From Lentinula raphanica (taxonomy: Eukaryota; Basidiomycota; Agaricomycetes; Agaricales; Omphalotaceae): a stretch of DNA of 64,000 nt. The stretch lies in assembly GCA_027919835.1 (NCBI GenBank), contig JANVFP010000012.1, positions 1,054,001 to 1,118,000 on the forward strand, given 5' to 3'. Made by a program: the position numbers and the translations under genes. The notes below the pieces were generated by a model. The model saw only the letters and a list, made by a program, of their open reading frames with translations, was not told the origin of the DNA and made no database searches. Positions 46,756-57,129 of this stretch are shown here, piece by piece; the first letter of the stretch is position 1, and each line of letters opens with the position of its first letter.

Positions 46756-49700
46756 TCATTGGCCGAAAAGCCTGAAAACCAGGTACAAAAATGATCCAGT
46801 GAATCGGACTGCGGAAAGACCAGCACTGTACATGATTTGATCAGCGGTCAGTACTTCGGTTTTCGTAGAGGATTGCACGTACAGAGACCAGAATAAAAAG
46901 GTCAGGTAAGGGTTAAAGGTAGAATTGTTAGCTTCGTTAACATGAGTTGCGACCCAAGTTGTGAAAGCAGTAGAGGTGAAGATAATAATCAAAGCCCTAA
47001 CGCACAGGAAGTTTTCATCAGTGAGCGTGAATTGCGAGGCTAACTGTACTAATACTGACATGTTCGTTCCGACCCAAGCGAGGACGACATTTGTTCTGGA
47101 ATTGCGGTCATGATCAGCCTGCTTAGTAGCAGCATCACGATGTTCCTTCTCTTCCGGTGGCTTGATCTAATGAAAGCAAAATCACCATTAGCAATAAGCC
47201 CAACTGGATATTCTAACAAAGCTGACCTTCATTGAGCTCCTCGCTGCAAGCCAGAGTTGGTCGACATCCTCTCTCTGCGTGACAACCTCGACCTCCATGA
47301 GCTCTTGGCCCCCTTCACCTTTAACTTTCTTGGCTCCACCAAGATCTTTGGCAGCCCCATTGTCACCTTTAGTTCCCCAGGTAACATCATGCAAGTTGCA
47401 CATGGCGTACATCACTACCAAGAACATCAGGTGAAAAGTTCAAGGTGAGAATACAAACAACATACTGAGGATGTTAACATAACTAGGCAGGAAGAACAAA
47501 TATTGAAGGAAGCTGGTGAACATGTGCCAGGGCTCGAAGTGCATGAACGAGCCGACGAGGTAAAGGCCATAGGTGGCAGCAAGGGAGATGACAATATCCT
47601 GTAACGCGGGAGAGGATTTAACAAGTGCTGGGAAATCCTCCCATCCTGATACGGTATGCGGGACTTCGAGATAGACTGTGTAGCCTGCACAGTACAGAGT
47701 CACAACGTTGCACAGCCCGAACAGAACGATAGCCAAGATGTAAGTCCACTTTGAACCCTACTCATGATATGAGTATAAGTAACTGACATTGGATACAAGA
47801 CTGACCTGAGGACGATTGCCCAGTGAACAGACCAAAACAACGAAGATTAAGGCAATGTAGAGCTTGAGAACAACTTCAAAGACATCCTTTCCAGCACCCT
47901 CAGCCATGAATTTGAAAGGGTCATTGGTTGAACTAGATGTTGCAGAGGAGACCAGCTATCGCAGCAGATAGAGACTGAGTCGGAAAGCTGCAGAGAAAAC
48001 AAGACACACAAGACTCACGAAGAAGAAAGCCAGATAGAAATTAGCCAAAGAAGTCCAGGTGAAGATCAGTTGTACCGCGTTGTAGATGAATTCAATCTAC
48101 ACAGATTACATGAACTTGTGGAAGGAGACAGCCAGAAAGCACGCACCGTTAGAACAATCTTTCTGAAGAAATTTTGACCGGAAGTCCAGATTCTGAACCA
48201 GAAGACAGTGGAATGGATGGACGCAAACAAGGAACCGTTCAACCAACGGCGACGTTGAGAGATGAATTCCGGAACAGAGGCGGGTACATCAGTTGATGCT
48301 TTCGCACTCTTGACGTACTTCAATCTGCGCAGGCGAGCTATTTGTGAGCAAGGGATACCACATGGATCGACTAGGCGATACGTACACCCAGCCCTCTCGC
48401 TTCTTTGTAACGATTTCAAAACACAAGATACGATCTTCTGCAAGGTACATGTTCCTCTCGAACAACCCAGCTCCGTTCGGGCCTCCACCGTGCATTGTTT
48501 CCCCTTTGAAGTACGACGCCAAGGGCCCTTTACCGTCAGGCCCGTTTTGCAAAGCGGCGTAACGATAAGCAGAAAAGGCACCGGGAAGCACAGAGATGTA
48601 CCCAAACACAGACTACGAAGTTCGCTCCCATAAGTATTGATTGGCAAACTTGCGATGAGAACATACTTCGAGGGGTTTATCGAGAATATTGGACATCTTG
48701 TATTCAAAATTCTGAGATGCGGCCAAAGGGCTGGTTAGGAGGAGCGAACATCCTCGTCCAGTGTCAACACAGATCCTTGATGAGGATAGTCAGCACCCCC
48801 GAAAGAAAAGTAGCTTATGATAGGCTTACTCTCCACAAGCACCGCCGACGTTCGAATGCTTGTCGAAGCACTTCCACAGTTCGTAGATGGAAGTACCAGT
48901 GGGCTTGGTTCCAACATCTAAGAGTATGCAGACTAGAGAATTGAGATATAGCTGAGAGAAAGAATAAGTGGTAAGTGTAATACCATTAGGTTTGATGAGA
49001 GGGCCGAATGCGTTGAAGAACCATCGATGACTGTTGAGCTTCTTCTTGTTTTGTTCTTTCAGACAAAAGATGACTTGTACAGGACATCCTGTTTGAGATA
49101 CTTCCCCAAGTTCAGTGACCATAACGCTTGTCGTATATCTGTAACACTAAGAGACGATTCACCGACGGGGAGAAGTCAAAACTTACTCGAATATATGAGC
49201 GGTGACATCCTTGCCACCCACAGAGTCCTTCGCGATGCCGTCCTGATAGCAGCCCATCTGATAGAAAGAAGCGATCAGTCTCAGTGAAAATAATTATCGA
49301 GACAACAATCCTACCAAGCTCAGAACTTGCAGCGTCCTCTTGTTAATCTTGTTTCGTCCGTCGGAAACGACGCAAACTACGACTTTCTTCCATCCCTCAG
49401 GTCCCCAAGTTTTGGACCTTGATCGGCTACAAAGATGTGCGACATTTTTCAGGACGCTGTGCTAGTATGAGAAAAAATCCTCAAAATAGCAGATGAGAAG
49501 CCAGCTCACGCGTTCATCGTCTTGGTAAATAACACCTCGTCCTCGTTATACATGGTCATGACAATGAAAAGCTCAGTGTGTCTTCCCATAAGATAAGGCC
49601 TGAGCGAGTAGCGCGATTTCAGGAAATCGTCTGGGTCACAAGTCGCAGCGGTGTAACGCATCTTGGACATTTCCTCGACGTCCTGTCGTCCGGCAGGAAC

Positions 49701-50129
49701 AATATGAGAGGACACGGGGACATCTAGAACCAGATTCCCCTGGAAGAGTTCGACTTGTTTGACAGCACGACCTTTGAGCACCTTATCCCTAGCAACAGAA
49801 TATGCACCGGTACTCTGAGCGTAATAAGGGCCTGGTCTTGCTGGAGGATAATTGCCATAGTTGTTCTGAGCACCATAAGGAATAGAAGGGACGTCCGGAA
49901 CGGCTTGGCTCATTTCATGAGGATTTAGGTGGGCTTGAGAGCCATAGTGTGTACTGGCATACGATTTATTGGATCGGGCATCCCAATTGGACTGGTTGTG
50001 ATCGTATTCGTTATAGTACCCGTCGTTGCCCGAGTTCAGATGAGCGGTAGAAGAGTTGTAATTTCCGTAGGAATTTTGTTGTTGTTGTTGTGAATAGTAA
50101 GGATCGTGGGGTTGCTGGTGATAAGCCAT
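46756..50129 (-). CDS. Chitin synthase, class III-like
   Basis: Processive plasma-membrane GT2 glycosyltransferase that polymerises UDP-GlcNAc into chitin. The ATG at 50129 opens a Gln/Asn/Tyr-rich cytoplasmic tail, followed by the Chitin_synth_1N signature ([18 protein letters not shown]). The catalytic domain starts at [20 protein letters not shown]. Later motifs are [28 protein letters not shown], the acceptor-site region [26 protein letters not shown], and [13 protein letters not shown] carrying the QRRRW motif. C-terminal membrane helices span about 48060-46756 and include the class III-type loop [20 protein letters not shown]. The product ends [17 protein letters not shown] at 46756. 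A dozen or so short introns keep the frame. Length is about 900 residues, normal for the class. All catalytic motifs look intact. Confidence 0.93.
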
Positions 50130-51266
50130 GTTGGGTTTTCGGAATCCGAGAAACGATCAACGTTCTTCTTATATGTGAATGAGGTGGTGATTGCTCAAGT
50201 GAGTGGATGGCCGCTGAAAAGACCTTGAAGAAAGAAGGATGGACGATGAAAACCCGCTGCAAACGAACAAGATGGAGGTTGGGATGGAAGCGGAGAACGG
50301 ATAAGTTTTCTCACGTGTGCTGATCCGGAGTCCGGAAAGATGGCAACTGCCACCTTGGCTCAGTATTTGTTTTATCTCGCGATTCACTGTGCTTCATCAA
50401 GGTTTCATCAACTGCCCTACAGGATATCAGGAAGACATTGTATCGTATTCACTGAGGAAACGACAAAGTAGGTGATCTTGAATCGGAAAATCATGAAGAC
50501 CCAGCCGGGGTGATAACCGTCCTGGATAACATGAAGGTCACACACCGCTACACAAAGCCCGCTGCCCGGTACATTGTTCAGTTCTGAATCTCTACGGAGA
50601 TACAAGTGGCTGGGCAACAGAGCTAATGCCCCAAATGCTTGAAATGGTACCAACTCGAAAATGCCATCTTGTCTCCAGTGAAACCAACACAACCTACCCA
50701 AGGGCTCCCAATGGCCAACTTTGCTTCAACAAAGAAGGTTCAAATCAGTTCCAAATCTGGAGGCGCTTACAGTGATCGATTGCAAGGAAGAAAAAGTGAT
50801 TGATAGAGGGAACATTAACACTGGTCAGTGGTCATGGGGAAGGGACTGGCCTTCGCCAACCGGAGTCGCGCGTGGATTAACCGTTTGATTCCTACATAGT
50901 GTTGGATAAGGGGCATGTACAGATTCTGCTGTCAAGAGATTAGTGCGCAACTGGTCACTCATCTCATGGAACTTCTGGGAGATCATCTCCAGCGTCCGTT
51001 CACATCTGACTGCGATATCATGATCTCAGGATAAACTGTAGGCGTTGCTGCGACGATTTTGGCGCGCGTTATCTCACTTGGATGCTGACAGCGACAGATT
51101 GACCGGCGTCAAACCTCGCGGCATTGAGGAACTTGCTGAGGACACAAGCACGATTCCGATAACACCAAATCTCGTTTCATTCATCATCATCTTCTCAACT
51201 ACACTCTAACACTACTCTACTCCAGTTATCAACAACTAGCAAGTATTTGCGGTACCGTTGTCGAAT
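50130..51266. other. Intergenic gap, promoter of chitin synthase
   Basis: About 1.1 kb between the chitin synthase start and the stop of the small secreted protein. No convincing gene; short minus-strand ORFs at 50169-50701 look like chance. Confidence 0.55.
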
Positions 51267-52021
51267 TTACTGAAAGGAATTTTTTGAATCAGATGCAGCT
51301 ATGAAAGTAAAACCCAAGCAACTTACCCGCTTGCTGAAAATCTTGGAATGGTCGGCCTTGAAGATCTCGCCCTTGGAGCTTCCGAAAGCATGTCCAGTAC
51401 AAGTACCTCCACAGACAGTCTCGTCGAAGGTGAAGGTAACGTGCGAGGTATCCTCCGAATTACTGGTGTGGTAGTCGTTCAAGAAAATGACGTCCAAAGT
51501 CTTGCCTTCCAATTCCAATTCCTTTGCCGCAGCGTTAAGCAAACTCTGAACAGCCGATTTAGCGTTAGATTGTGCAGTAGCGCGGTTAGGGTTGTTGGAA
51601 TCGGAAGACAGATCGTTCTTGAAGGTGACTTTGATCGTCACTTTGTTGGGAGCCCGACTAGAAATACTGGACAAGGCGGCCACGAAGGCTTCGCGGGACT
51701 CGAGATCGGCAGAAGTAAGCCCGAAGGTCTCTCGGACATCGATCTCCTCGCCTCGAGCGTTGAAGATACGTGTACCGCGAGCGTGGTACACATTCACCGC
51801 GGTGGCTCCTCCAAGCTCGCGGAGGTCAAATTCGTGGTCGGAAAGGGCACGAGGGTCGACCGCTCCGTTGTTGTTGCTTTCGACCTATTTATTGAAGTAG
51901 GACGGTCAGTGTATGCTCCCAGCAGAATGCATTGAAAGAAGTTGACACTTACAGCAATGGGGACTGCGGAGGCAGCAGCAGCAAAGAGCCCAAGGACAAG
52001 GCAGGCAATATTGAAACGCAT
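51267..52021 (-). CDS. Small secreted protein of unknown function
   Basis: ATG at 52021. Exon 1 (52021-51953) encodes a textbook signal peptide (MRFNIACLVLGLFAAAASAV) with likely cleavage after SAV or VPIA. Exon 2 (51884-51327) encodes the mature part: NNNGAVDPRALSDHEFDL, then ARGTRIFNARGEEIDVRETF, VTIKVTFKNDL and FDETVCGGTCTGHAF. The closely spaced cysteines VCGGTC may form a disulfide loop. A last intron of 57 bases (51326-51270) is followed at once by the stop codon, giving 209 residues. If the intron is kept, the same stop is used after 19 extra residues. No family was recognised. A good TATA box upstream suggests regulated or strong expression. Confidence 0.78.
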
Positions 52022-52238
52022 GGCGACTGACGGGTTAGGTCAAGGTATGAAAGTTTTGAGTAAGAGTTAGTGTAGGGGTGCTCGTGAACGCGAGCTGTGC
52101 GAGTGCGATAGAGAAGTTTGAGTTGTTGTCGAGTGAAGACGAGGATACAATTCCCTTGACCAGCAAAGAGAGTTGTAAAGTGTTGTAAGTGTTGAAAGAC
52201 TTGCCAGAAGCTTGGAGTCCTATCTCACTTTTTCCCTC

Positions 52239-52246
52239 CTTTTATA
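52239..52246 (-). promoter_or_regulatory. Probable TATA box of the small secreted protein gene
   Basis: The minus strand reads GGGTATAAAAGG, about 220 bases upstream of the ATG at 52021. This is a strong match to the TATAAAA consensus and leaves a 5' UTR of roughly 190 bases. Confidence 0.5.
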
Positions 52247-53288
52247 CCCCCAATCGCTGCTTACAAAGGATTGCTGCTCAAGGTGAGCGTGTATAGGCGT
52301 GTCTGGGCCAGATTCATTCGGTGGCTTCGTTCACTCGGAGTAACAGTTGTCTCAATGCATGTACAATCACCACTCCCGCACGTTCAATGCAACCGCTGAA
52401 GTAATCATACAGAATTTTTGTTCAAACGTCAAATGCAATTGTAAAACACGATTCAGAAACTGCATAACTTTCATTGCTGTTCGGACAATTCCTCGGGGAT
52501 TCGCAACCATGGTTTGACCTCTGAACTCTGGTAGGAATAGTGTAGTACCTCAGGGGATACCTCCTACAGCTATCACTCCGGCACCATTTACTCCAGCGAA
52601 TACAAAGCCACTCTCACTGCCACAGTATTGTCCGGATTGCTCCTATACGGCGACGTTACTAATCGAGGCCTCACATCCTGCGTACTTCGGTCTGCTTCGG
52701 TATCGAGCCTCCTTCGCGTGCTAATTCCAGTCGACAGCACACAACATTCGTGCATGCCTTCGTGGCCGAAAGGAAGCGTTCCAGCATGTGTCCCTCAAAG
52801 TAATAGGGCAGAGTCCGGTAATCATGCGATGCAACCATACCATTGCAAGTTGAATGATAATGGGGATCATTTCCGTCCTTGTCGTTCGAAGTTTCCCATA
52901 GTTCACGGATTCGGAGACTGAGAGGACCTCAAACAATCCATTCAACCGGTTGCTGATGTCACACAGCGCGAGGTTCATTCACGCTCAGTGACCGGAGTTC
53001 GTGTTCAACCACACCTTGAATAAAGAGAGCAGCGTGGATGACAATGATAACGACAATTGACGAGACAGAAGGAGATATTGGGGGCAGTGAGGTCAAATGA
53101 ATACTCAATGTCTGTGAGTGTCTGCTTCACGAATTTTCACAAACCTTTCTGGAGTTCTTGTCACAAGGGTGCTTAGCATTGTTTCGGTGATTCCAATTTG
53201 GGATGAAGCATCATGTCCAGTGGAATTGTTAGCCCAGGGTTTAAATCTTCAAATTCTTTCCCCTTGTCCTTTAGTTCGATTCCTTGTT

Positions 53289-53880
53289 AATCCCCCCTTG
53301 TCCTCCGTCCCACCTTGTCCCCTTGTCCATCTTCCTCATCCAACCCGCTGGCATTGGTCTATCATGAGCCAAGTAGACTTTGATGCTTTCATAATTCCAA
53401 AAACAGGACTGACATGAGCATCTAGGCCCATGAGTAACTGCTGCAGTCAATGCCCGTTTCACGGAACTTAGTAGGTGTAGGAAATACTACTAGCGAAACA
53501 GTTCTTACACGCAGTATGGCAAACGAGCATCGATCAATTTCAACGAAACAGTCTGAAGTTTTGGGGGCTCGGGGTCGGCTCTGGTCTGATCCCCCCTTGT
53601 CCATCCCCTTGTCCGTCTTCCTCATCTAACCCGGTGGCATTGGTCTATCATGAGCCAAGTAGACTTTGACATTTTCATAATTCCAAGAAAACGACTGACA
53701 TGAGCATCTAGGCCCATGAGTAACTGCTCCAGTCAATGCCCGTTTGACGGAGCTTAGTAGGCGTAGGAAATACTAGCGAAATAGTTCTTGCCTCTGATCC
53801 CGGACGCAGTACTTACGAGCATAGATCGATTTCAACGAAACAGTCTGAAGTTATGGTGGGGCTCTGGTCTGCATAATTCT
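53289..53880. repeat. Direct tandem duplication, unit about 290 bp
   Basis: Two adjacent copies, about 53289-53589 and 53590-53880, share long near-identical blocks. These include GGCATTGGTCTATCATGAGC, TGAGCATCTAGGCCCATGAG, CAGTCAATGCCCGTTT and TTTCAACGAAACAGTCTGAA. The period is 286 bases in the central part and 299 at the left end. Differences are scattered substitutions and small indels, so the duplication is not brand new. Each copy starts with a CCCCCCTTGTCC-like run. No coding content is apparent. Confidence 0.85.
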
Positions 53881-54635
53881 ATCGAGTTGGATTCTGCCTT
53901 GAGTTCTGGTTGTCTGGGCTTGGAATATCGATATGTTCTCACAAACTCCCTTAGTCAAAATCTTCGCACAATATACAAGGACAGGTTGATGATTCTCTAT
54001 ATCTTTTCCAGACGAGAGCATGGTTGGGATTTTCAGTTGTAGGTTGCTCAGTTGGGCTCAGATAAACGAAGGATTCCTACAGCCAGTGGCAGTATTGGCC
54101 ATGTTCATTGTTTGAACTTTGAAGTTTCGATAATCGATAAATCGGAAAGTTCGAAAGATGCGAATCGGAAAACTGATTGATGATTGATTGAGCGATGGGC
54201 TAAGGGCTTATTAAGCACAGGGTTCAGCTGTTATTTTCCCACCCTCTCTTTCTGCTCTCGTCGTTGCTGTCTTCCTTTGTATCTCCTTTCTTCTGCTCTT
54301 CATAGTCCAGTCCTCCTGAAAACATCTCTTCAGCGTCTCAGCTTCTCTCTGTGAGTATCTCTTTTAAGGTTTTCTCCATTTCTTCGCTGGAAAACCCACT
54401 ATGGGCGAGTTGACGCCACGAGGCTTTCTACGGTTGAGGTTGGCTCATGATTTCAAACCTGGGATGTTGGGCGTTTTCGCTGCAGTATCAACTGTCTGGT
54501 TGGATAATACTGTAGCTCGTGCACGGAATTGCTCTGCTTCAGCCAGCGCTGTCATTACGTGTGTCGTCGGCTAAGTCATCCGGGGACCACACCTTTTCCT
54601 TGCGGCTATCCGGTGGCAACATAAAATACCTGTGC

Positions 54636-54690
54636 ACACATCTCTTCTCTTTCTCTTTCTCTTTTTCCCTCACCCTCTCATACTCAGTAC
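54636..54690 (+). promoter_or_regulatory. Pyrimidine-rich promoter tract upstream of casein kinase I
   Basis: A run of CTCTTT/CTTTTT units about 50-105 bases before the ATG at 54741. CT-rich tracts just upstream of the start are typical of highly expressed fungal housekeeping genes. Confidence 0.45.
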
Positions 54691-54740
54691 TAACCGTTCC
54701 ACTTTTCTCAGTCATATATCCTGAATCGTTCTAGTAGACA

Positions 54741-55991
54741 ATGGCCGAACAGTCATCTCACAGACTAGACCTCCGAGTTGGTGGCAAATACAGACTTGGC
54801 AAGAAGATTGGCTCAGGCTCTTTTGGTGCGCACATACTCTGACCTTTGTTACGACTTTTACTCATGTGCTCGCTGTCACAGGTGACATTTACCTGGGAAT
54901 CAACATCATTTCCGGGGAAGAAGTCGCTATCAAGCTCGAGTCAGTCAAAGCCAAGCATCCGCAGCTTGAATATGAATCCAAAGTATACAAGAACCTCGCC
55001 GGAGGGGTCGGTGTTCCGTTCGTCCGTTGGTTTGGGACCGAGTGCGACTACAACGCCATGGTCCTCGATCTCTTAGGTCCTTCTCTTGAGGACCTTTTCA
55101 ACTTCTGTAACCGGAAGTTCAGTCTCAAGACTGTCTTACTCTTGGCAGACCAGCTCGTTAGTCGTGTTTCTTAATTGGCTTTCCTTCCGAAGGAGCGCTC
55201 ATAATGTAAAACAGATTTCACGGATAGAGTACATTCACTCTCGCAACTTCATCCACCGCGACATCAAGCCCGATAACTTCTTGATGGGTATCGGCAAGCG
55301 AGGCAACCAAGTGAATGTGATTGATTTCGGTCTCGCGAAGAAATTCAGAGATCCCAAGACCCACCTCCACATTCCCTACCGCGAAAATAAGAACTTGACC
55401 GGTACCGCTCGTTACACCTCGATCAACACCCATTTGGGTGTCGAACAAGCTCGCAGAGATGACCTCGAGTCTCTTGCGTATGTCTTGATGTACTTCCTTC
55501 GTGGTGCTCTCCCATGGCAAGGTCTGAAAGCTGCTACCAAGAAGCAGAAGTACGACCGAATTATGGAAAAGAAGATGACCACACCAACAGATCTTCTTTG
55601 CCGTGGCTTCCCGAACGAATTCGGTATCTTCTTGAACTACACACGTGCCCTCCGCTTCGACGACAAGCCTGATTATTCTTACCTTCGTAAGCTCTTCCGT
55701 GATCTTTTCGTTCGCGAGGGCTATCAATACGACTACGTCTTCGACTGGAGTGTCCAGAGGACTCAGGAAGAGGGCGCCGGCAAGGTTGTTGCTGGTCGTC
55801 GAAAGGTTGTTCAAGAAGACGAGGAGCACCGTCAGAGCGATAGAATGTGAGTACAATCTGTATACTCCCAGTTTTTTTCCATTGACATGTTCCGTAGGCT
55901 TCGTTCCCATACTCGCCAAGCGCAGCAGGCCGCTCCTGGTGCTGTCGGCCAGCAACGAGGTACCCGTGGTCGTGATGCCGAGCTCTGGTAA
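54741..55991 (+). CDS. Casein kinase I (CK1 delta/epsilon, Hrr25/Hhp1 type)
   Basis: Ser/Thr protein kinase acting in DNA repair, vesicle traffic, autophagy and the cell cycle. Four exons (54741-54825, 54882-55156, 55215-55846, 55898-55991) total 1,086 bases, 361 residues. Motifs in order: glycine loop [14 protein letters not shown], catalytic Lys in EVAIKLE, the CK1-specific [12 protein letters not shown], catalytic loop [22 protein letters not shown], and the CK1 activation-segment signature [12 protein letters not shown] in place of [13 protein letters not shown] follows, and FDWSVQR ends the domain. The tail is short and basic ([17 protein letters not shown], then [10 protein letters not shown]) and lacks a palmitoylation CC, which argues against the Yck type. 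Codon use is strongly biased, as for a highly expressed gene. Confidence 0.96.
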
Positions 55992-57129
55992 AGGGCTCAT
56001 TTGCTTGTTTTGTTGGTATGGGTTTTCGGCGATGTGGGGGGTGGAGGGTAGTGGCTTTCGTCAATCGCCTCGTCAGTCGTGATATCCGGTCCGGTTAAAG
56101 TTATAGTGGGCCGCTTAGGGTTGAGAGCATACGGGAAGGGAGGTTATGGTTACAGACTTGTTTGGAGACTTGCGTTGTTTTGCTGGGGCACGTCCCGTTT
56201 CCGATGGTCCCGGCAAAGAAAGAACGTCCAGGTCTTTTCGCACAACTTCAGGTTGGCCAACACTATATCCCCCGAATCATCCAATTGCTGCCCTGGGTCG
56301 ATGTGGTTTCTCATGCATACAGGACGGAGCGTGGTTCCAGAATCTACATTTCACCTAAACCATAACTTGGCACCTGAATGGCCCTTCTGTTATTCTGAAT
56401 ACGGACGCTTGTTTCTCTTCACGCCGGTTTTACCTCCTGATCTTCGGAGAGGGAGGGATTACCCGCCGCCTCATTTCCTGATTCTATCCATCGAAATTAT
56501 GTATTTTCCCCGGCGCCCGTATTGTCTACTTACAGTTATAGTTGAAACGTTCTTCTCCCGACAGAGTTTCGCTCACGAATTTGTGTTTTTTTTTCATCAT
56601 CATCACCATCCACTTCCCATAATATCTACCCAGTTATTCACGGCCGTCACGCTCCTTTTCTTTTTCTTCTATCTCTCATAGGGTTCTTTGACTATCGCCC
56701 CATTCTATTCCTGTCATATTCCACCTCTCGTTGGTTAGCAAACTTTCGTTGAGGGCGCGAAATTGACAGAGGGCGTCGCGTCTGGTCGGGGGTTGGCTAT
56801 CCGCTCGAGGCAGGATCATACAAGGTGGACGCTTACCTATCCGTAGAGGGTACATCACCTTTCGCTCGTTCTGAATGATTGCTTCACGTTTGTCGTTTCA
56901 TCTCCCCCAGGCGCTATGTTGCAGCTGTGTCCTACATATATAATCAATTGCTGTTGTGTGTATATTTATAGTGTTTTGTTGAGAGAAAACAGAACAAGGA
57001 AGTCGAGCTAGAGTACGCTCGGCGCTAGTACGCTTTTTCCTTTTTTGGCATTTGTTTGGCACGGCCAAAACATGACATAGCCACAGCCACGAACCACGTC
57101 CTTCACTGTCATTCTCGTCGACTCTCAAG
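55992..57129. other. Intergenic gap, CK1 3' UTR and gamma-COP promoter
   Basis: About 1.1 kb with T-rich and CAT-rich runs (for example near 56585-56620). Overlapping short ORFs on several frames are not convincing. No gene was recognised. Confidence 0.55.

Larger units (their letters stand above)
52022..54740. other. Gene-poor region between secreted protein and casein kinase I
   Basis: About 2.7 kb. It contains the promoter of the 52021 gene, a tandem duplication at 53289-53880, short CCCTTGTCC-type microrepeats, and the pyrimidine-rich casein kinase promoter. ORFs at 52628-52978 and 53118-53417 show no family resemblance. Confidence 0.55.

Noticed and set aside
52628..52978. Overlapping ORFs on both strands between the secreted protein and the tandem repeat
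   Set aside because: No family resemblance, no intron signals, and the two strands compete equally; likely chance.
55218..56000. Long minus-strand ORF (260 codons) opposite casein kinase I
   Set aside because: It is the antisense shadow of a strongly codon-biased gene; the plus strand encodes all CK1 motifs and the antisense product matches no family.
56146..56681. Several overlapping plus-strand ORFs downstream of casein kinase I
   Set aside because: Three frames are open over the same interval with unrelated low-complexity products, as in a UTR or intergenic region.
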